Under the pieces are notes generated by a model. The model did not search any database. It worked only from the letters and a program-made list of their open reading frames with translations, and had not been told where the DNA came from. 64,000 bases of DNA from NCBI GenBank assembly GCA_964429235.1, contig CAYSAQ010000005.1, positions 1-64,000 of the forward strand, read 5' to 3'. This document shows positions 1-10,538 of this stretch, in pieces. The translations under genes and the position numbers were made by a program. Source of the stretch: CAYSAQ01 sp964429235. GTDB taxonomy: Bacteria; Margulisbacteria; Riflemargulisbacteria; GWF2-35-9; DYQY01. The first letter of the stretch is position 1; each line of letters starts with the position of its first letter.

Positions 1-482
<482 letters not shown>

Positions 483-621
483 AAGGAGATAATCTTTGGT
501 CTAGAGCTTTGCTTTAGATTTTAGATGGTCGACCAGTACAATTTAGTATATGGCCAACAACCTGCTATTCAGTTTTGAGTTTCTTTCGTCAAAAGATATA
601 TATCAATAAATTAGGATCCAT

Positions 622-699
<78 letters not shown>

Positions 700-746
700 T
701 TTAATAGAAAAACAATTATGTTCTTTCTGTTTTATCGTGGATACTT

Positions 747-822
747 GGGGGTGTAGCTCAGTTGGGAGAGCGCCTGCCTTGCACGCAGGAGGCCATCGGT
801 TCGATTCCGTTCACCTCCACCA
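747..822 (+). tRNA. tRNA-Ala (TGC anticodon)
   Basis: Acceptor GGGGGTG pairs with CACCTCC (one G-U). The anticodon loop TTGCACG has anticodon TGC, the T loop is TTCGATT, and CCA is encoded. It follows tRNA-Ile in the 16S-23S spacer, the classic Ile-Ala pair. Confidence 0.97.
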
Positions 823-1117
823 AATTCATTATGGAAACATAATATGTACGTGGACGATCTTTAACGGGATTAACTAATTCATTATTCGATATATTTAAAG
901 TGTAAATTTAACCTTTATGGTTTTATTTAAGCTCTACCAGCGAAATGTTGGGATTATGAGCTAGAAGATTGACAATTTATTATTAAGTTAAAATTTAAAA
1001 AACAAAACAGCTGTGAGTTAATTTATTTTTCATTGAAAAATTTATTAATGTCATAGAATTTATTTATTTAGACTCATTTATTTTACTCTTAGATCTGTAT
1101 TGTGGATCGAGAGTATA

Positions 1118-4090
<2,973 letters not shown>

Positions 4091-4196
4091 TACTTTTCGA
4101 TTTACAATAAAGGTCTAAGTTTTTAGAGTAATCTGACAAAAAACAACTGCTTTGTTTGTTTTTTAACTTAATATTTAAATTGCCAAGCGATATTTG

Positions 4197-4318
4197 CTTG
4201 CTGGTGATTACGGCGGAAGGGCCACACCTGTTCCCATACCGAACACAGAAGTTAAGTCTTCCTGCGCCGATGGTACTGCATGGGAAACTTTGTGGGAGAG
4301 TAGGTCGTTGCCAGCAAG
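4197..4318 (+). rRNA. rrf: 5S ribosomal RNA
   Basis: Contains the conserved cccataccgaacacagaagttaag stretch (cited here only as a landmark near 4233-4256) and closes with the terminal helix CTTGCTGG/CCAGCAAG. It ends the rRNA operon. Its boundaries are inferred from the terminal helix and may shift by 1-3 nt. Confidence 0.95.
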
Positions 4319-4350
4319 CATTTTTTTTAATCCTTTTTAGGATAGTTTTT
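4319..4350 (+). terminator. rRNA operon terminator region
   Basis: The 5S terminal stem is followed at once by a run of eight or more T. A second, weak hairpin ATCCT-TTTT-AGGAT (4330-4343) follows with its own T run. Together they look like the end of the ribosomal transcript. Confidence 0.55.
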
Positions 4351-4434
4351 CTTAAAAAACAAACAAATTTCAATTTATTATTTATATTTATCATTTATAG
4401 CCATTACCATATGGTCTTATACCCTAATACTTGC

Positions 4435-4440
4435 TATTAT
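4435..4440 (+). promoter_or_regulatory. -10 box of a leaderless promoter
   Basis: TATTAT ends 6 nt before the ATG at 4447, so transcription should start at or next to the start codon. No Shine-Dalgarno is present. The -35 is not obvious. Confidence 0.5.
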
Positions 4441-4446
4441 TTGATA

Positions 4447-5286
4447 ATGCAAAATATAAAAACAGGCAAAAGAAGACCAAACATTTCCTATAGAAAGATA
4501 TCAATAGCTAGTTGGGACCATCCAAAAGATCCTAGCATTTACTGTCCTTTAGAGGTAGATTCAACTAATGCCTTGAAGTTCATAGAAGAGCTTAACAAAG
4601 ATAGACAAAAGAAAGAAATAACGCTTACGCACTTTGTAGTAAAGATACTCGGCGAGTGTTTTTATAAATACAATTTACTCAACCTAGTTTTAATAAGAAA
4701 TAAGCTATTTGTTAGAAAAGAGACAAATGTGTTTGTATCAGCTTTATTACGAACTAAAAAAGGTAAGGACTTGTCTGGTGTTTCAATAAAAAATGTACCA
4801 GATTTATCAATAGATGAAGTCGCAAGTGTCGTAGTAGAACAAGTAGCGAGTCTTAGAAAATCAAAAAAAATTGGCATTGCAAAAATGCATAGCATGGCAG
4901 AAATGATTCCGTCTTTATTTTTACGAGTATCTTATAAAATACTAGATTTCTTTATTTATACTTTAAACTTATCTCCTAGATTATTTGGGTTACCTAATGA
5001 TCCGATAGGGTCTGTTATTGTCACTAATATAGGAGCATTGGGGCTAGAAAGTGCTTTTGTCCCATTATCTCCTTATACCAGATGTCCTTTGATAGTAGCA
5101 GTAGGCAAGACGATGAAAAAACCTGTAGTGGACGGTGATTCTGTAGTGGCTAAAGAGGTTACTTCTTTTAATTTCACATTAGACCATCGTTATGCTGATG
5201 GAGCTGATGCAGGATTGTTTTTGCATTATTTTAAAAAAATATTTGAGAATCCAAATAATTATCAAAGGGTTTTTTCAGGTGATTAA
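4447..5286 (+). CDS. 2-oxoacid dehydrogenase E2-like acyltransferase domain protein
   Basis: A 279-residue protein with the fold and signature of the catalytic domain of dihydrolipoamide acyltransferases and chloramphenicol acetyltransferase. The C-terminal motif LDHRYADGADA matches the family HRxxDG active site, and GSVIVTNIGALG precedes it as in E2 catalytic domains. It has no lipoyl or subunit-binding domain, so it is not a complete E2 and is better called an E2-type (CAT-like) acyltransferase of unknown substrate. The frame stays open upstream into 5S rRNA, but the start is placed at 4447 because a -10 box lies 6 nt before it and no Shine-Dalgarno supports the earlier ATG at 4411. The GTG start of the GH5 gene overlaps its stop, so the two are probably co-translated. 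Confidence 0.8.
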   Translation: MQNIKTGKRRPNISYRKISIASWDHPKDPSIYCPLEVDSTNALKFIEELNKDRQKKEITLTHFVVKILGECFYKYNLLNLVLIRNKLFVRKETNVFVSALLRTKKGKDLSGVSIKNVPDLSIDEVASVVVEQVASLRKSKKIGIAKMHSMAEMIPSLFLRVSYKILDFFIYTLNLSPRLFGLPNDPIGSVIVTNIGALGLESAFVPLSPYTRCPLIVAVGKTMKKPVVDGDSVVAKEVTSFNFTLDHRYADGADAGLFLHYFKKIFENPNNYQRVFSGD

Positions 5287-6370
5287 TAAGATAAGAGGAG
5301 TTAATCTTGGTGGCTGGCTTGTTTTAGAGAAATGGATAAAACCTTCTCTTTTTGAAGGGACTACAGCTGAAGATGAACTTGGGTTTCTCATAGAATTAGA
5401 AGAAATTGCAAAAAAAAGAATAGAAAAACATAGAGAAACCTTTATAACAGAAAAAGATATCAAATGGTTAGCATCAATAGGTATAAATTCAATTAGGATA
5501 CCTTATGGACATTGGCTGTTTGGAGATGATTATCCTTATCATAAAAATTATCAAAACAAGAGATATCCTTATGTAAAAGGGTCCTTGGAATATTTAGATA
5601 AAGCAGTTAGCTGGGCAGATAAATATGGCATTAATGTAGTTTTGGATTTACATGCTGCTCCTGGTTGTCAGAATGGATTTGATAATGGCGGAATGTATAA
5701 TACTTTTGATTGGTATAAAAATGAAGAATATGTTGGTTTTACAGTAGATATTTTAAAAAAAGTTGCTGATCGATATTCTAATAAAAAAAATATATTAGCT
5801 ATTTCTTTGTTAAATGAACCAGGAATGGATATTCCTACAGATTTTCTAAATAAATTTAACAGGAGAGCCATTGATGCTATTCGGCTTGTTTCTAGTGCTC
5901 GAATAATGTTCCATGATGGGTTTAGAAGCCATAAGGAATGGAATAATGTATATAGCGAGAAAGAAAAGAAGGATTTGTTTTACGATATTCATAGATATCA
6001 ATGTTTTGAGACAGAAGATATGGATAAGGATATTTATGCTCATATAAATAAACCAGTTACAAAACTAATTAAGGAATCTAGTAATATAAAGCAAGAGCTT
6101 GGTATAAAGACAGTTGTAGGCGAGTGGAGTCTTGGACTAGACCCAATGGTTGTTCCTGTGCTTTTTGAAATAAAATCCGAGGATCATGCCTATTTGGGGC
6201 TTGATGAAATGCAAGCAGATACAGCTAGAAAAGCTTTTGGTTCTTCTCAATTGTTAGCTTATGAATCTTTTGATGGATGGTTTTTTTGGACGTTTAGAAC
6301 CGAAACACAGCCAGAGTGGAGTTTTAAAGAATGTGTTAAAAAAGGCTGGTTGCCAAACAATTTTTTTTAG
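5279..6370 (+). CDS. GH5-family exo-beta-1,3-glucanase-like glycosidase
   Basis: A 363-residue glycoside hydrolase of family 5, closest in motif content to fungal-type glucan 1,3-beta-glucosidases. It opens with RGVNLGGWLVLEKW, then NSIRIPYGHWLF, VVLDLHAAPGCQNG, the acid/base Glu in LLNEPG and the nucleophile Glu in VVGEWS. The start is the GTG at 5279, preceded by AAAGGG about 9 nt upstream and overlapping the stop of the acyltransferase; starting farther upstream would add residues with no family match. No signal peptide is seen, so the enzyme is probably cytoplasmic and may act on imported or storage beta-glucan oligomers (inference). It converges with guaB, leaving only 7 bp between the stops. 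Confidence 0.85.
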   Translation: MINKIRGVNLGGWLVLEKWIKPSLFEGTTAEDELGFLIELEEIAKKRIEKHRETFITEKDIKWLASIGINSIRIPYGHWLFGDDYPYHKNYQNKRYPYVKGSLEYLDKAVSWADKYGINVVLDLHAAPGCQNGFDNGGMYNTFDWYKNEEYVGFTVDILKKVADRYSNKKNILAISLLNEPGMDIPTDFLNKFNRRAIDAIRLVSSARIMFHDGFRSHKEWNNVYSEKEKKDLFYDIHRYQCFETEDMDKDIYAHINKPVTKLIKESSNIKQELGIKTVVGEWSLGLDPMVVPVLFEIKSEDHAYLGLDEMQADTARKAFGSSQLLAYESFDGWFFWTFRTETQPEWSFKECVKKGWLPNNFF

Positions 6371-6377
6371 AGGCGTA

Positions 6378-7871
6378 TTATTTATCTTTTAGAATAACGT
6401 CGTGAGCTCCACCTTCAATAATGCTAGTAGCAGAAACTAATGTAAGTTTTGCATTTTTTTGAAGGGCTTCAATACTAGTTGATCCACAACTACACATAGT
6501 TGATTTAATTTTTGCTAATGTAGTTCCTAATCCATTTTCCAGCGATCCAGCATATGGAACATAGCTGTCGACACCTTCTTCGAATTTAAGGTAACCACCT
6601 TTTTCGCCCATTTCATATCTTTGCCAATTTCTAGCTCTATTTGAGCCTTCACCCCAATATTCTTTTACATAGTTATTGCCTAGTCTAATAGTTTTATTTG
6701 GACTTTCATCAAAACGAGCAAAATATCTGCCCATCATAATAAAGTCTGCACCCATAGCAAGTGCTAGCACTGCGTGGTAGTCATGTACAATGCCACCATC
6801 AGAACAGATAGGAACATATATGCCAGTTTCTTTATAATATTCATCTCTGGCAGCTGCAACTTCAATGATAGATGTCGCTTGTCCTCTGCCAATACCTTTT
6901 TGTTCTCTAGTAATACAAATTGATCCTCCGCCAATCCCGACTTTTATAAAATCAGCACCAGCATTCACTAAGTAAAGGAAGCCGTCTTTATCTACAACAT
7001 TTCCAGCACCAACTTTTACATTATCACCAAATTCTTTTTTGATATGTTCTATAGTTTCCTTTTGCCAAACAGAGAATCCATCTGAAGAATCAAGGCAAAG
7101 AATATCTGCTCCAGCTTCAATTAAGGCAGGAACTCTTTCCATATAATCCCTAGTATTTATTCCAGCGCCAACCATTAATCTTTTTTCATTATCAAGGAGT
7201 TCTAGAGGGTTTTCTTTATGCTCGTCATAGTCTTTTCTGAACACTAAATGCTTCAGGTTGCCTTGTTTGTTTACAACAGGAACGCAATTAAGTTTGTTTT
7301 CCCATAATAAATCATTAGCATCACTAAGAGTTATACCTTCTTTTCCAATAATTAGTTTTTCAATTGGGGTCATTAGTTCTGCTACTTTTTTATTTTTAGT
7401 ATCTCTACTAACTCTATAGTCTTTGCTGGTAACAAGTCCCAACAGTTTCCCTTTTGCAGTTCCATCATCAGTAACTGGCATTGTTGAATGACCGGTTTTT
7501 TCTTTAAGAGCGAGTATGTCGTTAAGAGTAGCATCTGGGTTTAGGTTAGATGCACTAGAAACAAACCCAGCTTTATATTTTTTAACTTTTTTCACCATTT
7601 TAGCTTGTGCTTTTACGCTTTGAGATTGAAAGATAAATGAAAGTCCTCCAGATCTAGCAAGTGCAATTCCTAAGCTATCATTGGATACTGATTGCATAAT
7701 TGCTGAAGTAAAAGGTATGTTAAGTTTAAGCTCAGGTTCTGAGCCTTTTTTAAATTTTGTTAATGGAGCACTTAGGTCTAGGTTGTTTGGAGTACAGTCT
7801 TTATCCGTAAGGCTTGGCACAAGTAAGTATTCATTAAAAGTTCGGGAAACTGATTCGTATATAAATGCCAT
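6378..7871 (-). CDS. guaB: IMP dehydrogenase, Tritrichomonas-like type
   Basis: Oxidises IMP to XMP, the committed step of GMP synthesis. 497 residues with a TIM barrel interrupted by two CBS domains (about residues 105-220). The active-site loop GGGSICITREQKGIGRG places the catalytic cysteine at residue 319, and the flap RNWQRYE places Arg418-Tyr419; both match the well-known Tritrichomonas foetus numbering exactly. The phosphate-binding CSDGGI and the C-terminal GGAHDVI are also present. The start at 7871 (MAFIYESV) is chosen because AGGAG lies 6-7 nt upstream; the longer frame adds 12 unrelated residues. It stands alone, divergent from the cupin gene across a short AT-rich region with promoter-like TATAAT boxes. 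Confidence 0.96.
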   Translation of the reverse strand: MAFIYESVSRTFNEYLLVPSLTDKDCTPNNLDLSAPLTKFKKGSEPELKLNIPFTSAIMQSVSNDSLGIALARSGGLSFIFQSQSVKAQAKMVKKVKKYKAGFVSSASNLNPDATLNDILALKEKTGHSTMPVTDDGTAKGKLLGLVTSKDYRVSRDTKNKKVAELMTPIEKLIIGKEGITLSDANDLLWENKLNCVPVVNKQGNLKHLVFRKDYDEHKENPLELLDNEKRLMVGAGINTRDYMERVPALIEAGADILCLDSSDGFSVWQKETIEHIKKEFGDNVKVGAGNVVDKDGFLYLVNAGADFIKVGIGGGSICITREQKGIGRGQATSIIEVAAARDEYYKETGIYVPICSDGGIVHDYHAVLALAMGADFIMMGRYFARFDESPNKTIRLGNNYVKEYWGEGSNRARNWQRYEMGEKGGYLKFEEGVDSYVPYAGSLENGLGTTLAKIKSTMCSCGSTSIEALQKNAKLTLVSATSIIEGGAHDVILKDK

Positions 7872-7974
7872 ATAGGTACTCCTTTTATTAGTGTTTTTAT
7901 TGCGCAACTACCAAATAAGTTATTATAATATAGCATGAAGGCGCATAGGGTTAAAGTTATAACTGTGTCTATGT

Positions 7975-7980
7975 TATAAT
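7975..7980 (+). promoter_or_regulatory. -10 box upstream of the cupin gene
   Basis: TATAAT with TTAAAG about 18 bp upstream (7951-7956). It is followed by a short leader holding GAGGA at 7995-7999, so this unit is SD-led and contrasts with the leaderless genes nearby. Confidence 0.45.
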
Positions 7981-8003
7981 CAAGAGATAGAAATGAGGAA
8001 GCA

Positions 8004-8276
8004 TTGGACGATTTAATACAAATAGAACAGGTTAGTTTAGAGGAAGCTAAAGAACGAGGTATCTTAGATTGGGGAATCTGGGAGAAAGAAGTGAGTGAGT
8101 TTCCGTGGAATTATGAAATAACCGAAATGAGTTATGTTTTAGAGGGAGATATTGAAATTACTCCAGATGACGGGCAAACAGTACATGTTAAGCCTGGAGA
8201 TTTAGTTATATTTAAAGCAGGATTAAGCTGTCATTGGAAAGTTAATAAGGCTGTAAGAAAGCACTATAGCTTCTAG
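8004..8276 (+). CDS. Small cupin-domain protein
   Basis: A 90-residue single cupin of the DUF861/cupin_3 type. The core YVLEGDIEITPDDGQTVHV-KPGDLVIFKAG follows the G-(x)5-ExxG and PGD pattern of the fold. The first metal-binding motif is poor in histidine, so metal binding and catalysis are uncertain. The start is a TTG at 8004 behind GAGGA (spacing 4); the nearby ATG at 7993 is out of frame. Relatives are described as (S)-ureidoglycine aminohydrolase-like cupins, but nothing nearby suggests purine breakdown. The gene overlaps the convergent MBL gene by 4 bp. Confidence 0.8.
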   Translation: MDDLIQIEQVSLEEAKERGILDWGIWEKEVSEFPWNYEITEMSYVLEGDIEITPDDGQTVHVKPGDLVIFKAGLSCHWKVNKAVRKHYSF

Positions 8277-9085
8277 ATAGAAAAAGTTTCTCCGCTGTAT
8301 CCATAAAATACTTTATTCTCAAAAATTGTTTTAAGTTCATGAAAAGCAAGTAACCCAGTGCAGTGATTTGTTATTATTTTTTCTGCATTAATGTTTTTTA
8401 TTTGTTCTATAATGTTTTTCCTTCTTTTTTCTCCGGATGCATTAAGATGCAATCCTCCAAATAATATATTAATAGGCATGTTGAATATTTTGGTTGTTGT
8501 TCTCATTATGTTTGTGATGCCTTTATGGGCACATCCATTAATAATGCTTACTTTGTTATCTTTAATAATTGCAATAAATAGCTCATCTTCGAAAGTGTCT
8601 TGAACAATTGCTCCCTCTTCATTAATAAACATACCTTGATAGTTGGTTTCTTCTTGGTTAAATGTTTCTATGTTGGCGATTAGATGGATATTTTTACTGA
8701 TTTCGATATTTTCAGATACAAAAGTTGCTCGTTCTTGAAGCATTTCTCTTATATTTTTAGGAATACCTATATATGTTTTGTTTTTTCTTAGCTTATTTTT
8801 CACAGCATCTGGCTTAATGTAAATTTTGGCTGTTTTGTTTATTTTTATGAATTCTTCTAGGCCACCCGTATGGTCATAATGCCCATGACTGATAACAAGA
8901 TCTGTGATGCTTGATAAGTCTATGCCTAATGTTTTGGCATTTTTTATAAAGCCATTGCCTTGCCCTACATCCATTAGTATATTTTTTCCAGGCGCTTCGA
9001 TTAGTATACTTAGCCCGTGCTCTCCCACTAAAGGAGAACGTGGTGCAAGATTATCTATAAGAGTTGTTATTTTATATGTACTCAT
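8273..9085 (-). CDS. MBL-fold hydrolase, dihydropterin-ribosylaminobenzene phosphate synthase-like family
   Basis: A 270-residue metallo-beta-lactamase-fold protein of the COG1237 type. Metal ligands are visible in SHGHYDHTGG (HxHxDH), GCAHKGI and the C-terminal NHCTG, with GGLHL between them. In archaea, members of this family make an intermediate of methanopterin synthesis, but bacterial members are mostly uncharacterised, so substrate and pathway are unknown here. No signal peptide. The start at 9085 sits 6 nt after a TATTAT box that overlaps the -10 of the divergent YkgJ-like gene, and neither gene has a Shine-Dalgarno. Confidence 0.85.
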   Translation of the reverse strand: MSTYKITTLIDNLAPRSPLVGEHGLSILIEAPGKNILMDVGQGNGFIKNAKTLGIDLSSITDLVISHGHYDHTGGLEEFIKINKTAKIYIKPDAVKNKLRKNKTYIGIPKNIREMLQERATFVSENIEISKNIHLIANIETFNQEETNYQGMFINEEGAIVQDTFEDELFIAIIKDNKVSIINGCAHKGITNIMRTTTKIFNMPINILFGGLHLNASGEKRRKNIIEQIKNINAEKIITNHCTGLLAFHELKTIFENKVFYGYSGETFSI

Positions 9086-9090
9086 TGAGC

Positions 9091-9097
9091 TATAATA
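9091..9097. promoter_or_regulatory. Overlapping divergent -10 boxes (leaderless on both sides)
   Basis: The heptamer TATAATA reads TATAAT on the + strand (9091-9096) and TATTAT on the - strand (9097-9092). Each ends 6 nt before an ATG: 9103 on + and 9085 on -. The two start codons, and so the predicted transcription starts, are 18 bp apart. Confidence 0.6.
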
Positions 9098-9102
9098 ACA
9101 TT

Positions 9103-9561
9103 ATGAATGATTTGAAAGTAGATGTAGATTGTGGTGACTGCGAGAAGTGCTGTAGGTTTAGCAGTGACTTAGGAGCAAAGTATAGTTATGAAGAGCTACC
9201 TTTTAATTGCTTCCCAAGAGAGTTATGTGACACATTGTTATTAAAAGAAAATGATAAATATGTGATATCTGAAGAATGTAGGCAGTATGAAACTGGTTGT
9301 AAGTTGTTTGATAAGCAAGAGCGACCAAACTTCTGCACACTTTATCCATTAATGGTAGCAGTGAGTAATAGGGGCAGAGTGAATGTTTTCGTGGATAAAA
9401 ATTGTCCAAAATGGAAAGAGATAAGAGCTAGGTATAAAGATAAAGAACTAGCATTCTCGTTCTTTGAGAAAATAGTAAATGCTATAGAAGAAGAGACATT
9501 GTCATTAGTTTTTAAAAAAGATTATAGACAGCTAGGTTATAAACTAAAAAAGATCATATAG
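9103..9561 (+). CDS. YkgJ-like cysteine cluster protein
   Basis: A 152-residue protein of the YkgJ/Fe-S-or-zinc cluster family. The pattern is DCGDCEKCCRF near the N terminus, a central EECRQYETGCKLF, then RPNFCTLYPL and a later NCPKW, the usual arrangement of eight or so metal-binding cysteines. Biochemical function is not established for the family; metal (Zn or Fe) binding is the accepted inference. The start is the ATG at 9103, placed by a -10 box 6 nt upstream. The longer frame runs back across that promoter. Confidence 0.8.
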   Translation: MNDLKVDVDCGDCEKCCRFSSDLGAKYSYEELPFNCFPRELCDTLLLKENDKYVISEECRQYETGCKLFDKQERPNFCTLYPLMVAVSNRGRVNVFVDKNCPKWKEIRARYKDKELAFSFFEKIVNAIEEETLSLVFKKDYRQLGYKLKKII

Positions 9562-9570
9562 AGAGTCTTG

Positions 9571-9599
9571 TTGTCTAAGATATCAATAGTCGCTATAAT
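9571..9599 (+). promoter_or_regulatory. folD leaderless promoter
   Basis: TTGTCT (9571-9576), 17-bp spacer, TATAAT (9594-9599), then 6 nt to the folD ATG at 9606. This is the clearest sigma70-type promoter in the window, and it puts the transcript start at the start codon. Confidence 0.7.
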
Positions 9600-9605
9600 T
9601 ACCTC

Positions 9606-10475
9606 ATGACAAATTTTGAAGATAAAATTATTTCAGGAAAAATACTTTCTCAGCAGATTAAAGATGAGGTTAAAGAAGAAGTAGAGGACTTAAAAGAAAA
9701 GGGGCTATATCCTAATTTAGTTGTTGTTCTTGTTGGAGAAGATTCAGCTTCTCATGTTTATGTTAGGAATAAAGAGATTGGTGCTAAATATTGTGGAATA
9801 GAATCCACTATTATTAGGCATAGTGAAGATATTACTGAAGATGATTTGTTACAAATTATAAATGGACTAAATAACGATGATAAAGTTCATGGTATTTTAG
9901 TTCAGATGCCTCTGCCTAAGCATATCAGTAAAGAAAAAGTTATTCTTGCTATAGATCCAAACAAAGATGTGGATGGGTTCCATCCATATAACGTAGGACA
10001 GCTTTTATATGGGAATGAAGATGTATTATTGCCTTGTACTCCATCAGGTATTATGGAGATGCTAGAGAGAGAGAATGTTGACTTAGCAGGCAAGCAGGCT
10101 GTAGTAGTTGGCAGAAGTAACATTGTAGGAAAACCTGTTTTTCATATGTTATTAGATAAGAATGCTACTGTTAGTATTTGTCATTCACGTACACAGAACT
10201 TAGCAGAGATGACTAAGAAAGCAGACGTAGTAGTCGCAGCAGTAGGAAGAGCAAAGATGTTAACTGCTGAGTATATAAAAGAAGGTGCAGTTGTAATAGA
10301 TGTTGGTATGAACAGAGATGAAAACGGGAAGCTATGCGGGGACGTAGATTTTGATTCTGTTGCACCAATAGCATCTAAGATTACTCCAGTTCCTGGAGGT
10401 GTTGGGCCAATGACAATTGCCATGCTTATGAAAAACACACTTAAAGCAGCTAAGAATATAACAAATATCAGCTAA
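9606..10475 (+). CDS. folD: Bifunctional methylenetetrahydrofolate dehydrogenase / methenyltetrahydrofolate cyclohydrolase
   Basis: Interconverts 5,10-methylene-, 5,10-methenyl- and 10-formyl-tetrahydrofolate in cytoplasmic one-carbon metabolism. 289 residues, a normal FolD length. The N-terminal half carries the conserved YVRNKEIGAKYCGI, with the catalytic Lys in YVxxK, and HGILVQMPLPKHI. PNKDVDGFHPYNVGQL follows. The Rossmann half shows VVGRSNIVGKPV and ends with TPVPGGVGPMTIAML. Leaderless start at 9606. Confidence 0.97.
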   Translation: MTNFEDKIISGKILSQQIKDEVKEEVEDLKEKGLYPNLVVVLVGEDSASHVYVRNKEIGAKYCGIESTIIRHSEDITEDDLLQIINGLNNDDKVHGILVQMPLPKHISKEKVILAIDPNKDVDGFHPYNVGQLLYGNEDVLLPCTPSGIMEMLERENVDLAGKQAVVVGRSNIVGKPVFHMLLDKNATVSICHSRTQNLAEMTKKADVVVAAVGRAKMLTAEYIKEGAVVIDVGMNRDENGKLCGDVDFDSVAPIASKITPVPGGVGPMTIAMLMKNTLKAAKNITNIS

Positions 10476-10493
10476 GAGCACTTTAGCTGTTTG
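10469..10493 (+). terminator. Hairpin at the end of folD
   Basis: CAGCTAA (10469-10475, including the stop codon) pairs with TTAGCTG (10483-10489) across a 7-nt loop, followed by TTTG. Short T tract, so a weak intrinsic terminator at best. Confidence 0.4.
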
Positions 10494-10526
10494 TCCAAAT
10501 TCCAAATATAAATAAGAGAAATAAGC

Positions 10527-10532
10527 TATACT
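10527..10532 (+). promoter_or_regulatory. -10 box of leaderless ygiQ promoter
   Basis: TATACT ends 6 nt before the ATG at 10539; no Shine-Dalgarno and no clear -35. Confidence 0.5.
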
Positions 10533-10538
10533 GATACC

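Noticed and set aside
4156..4446. N-terminal extension of the acyltransferase frame into 5S rRNA
   Set aside because: It would begin inside the rRNA gene; a -10 box and family alignment support ATG 4447.
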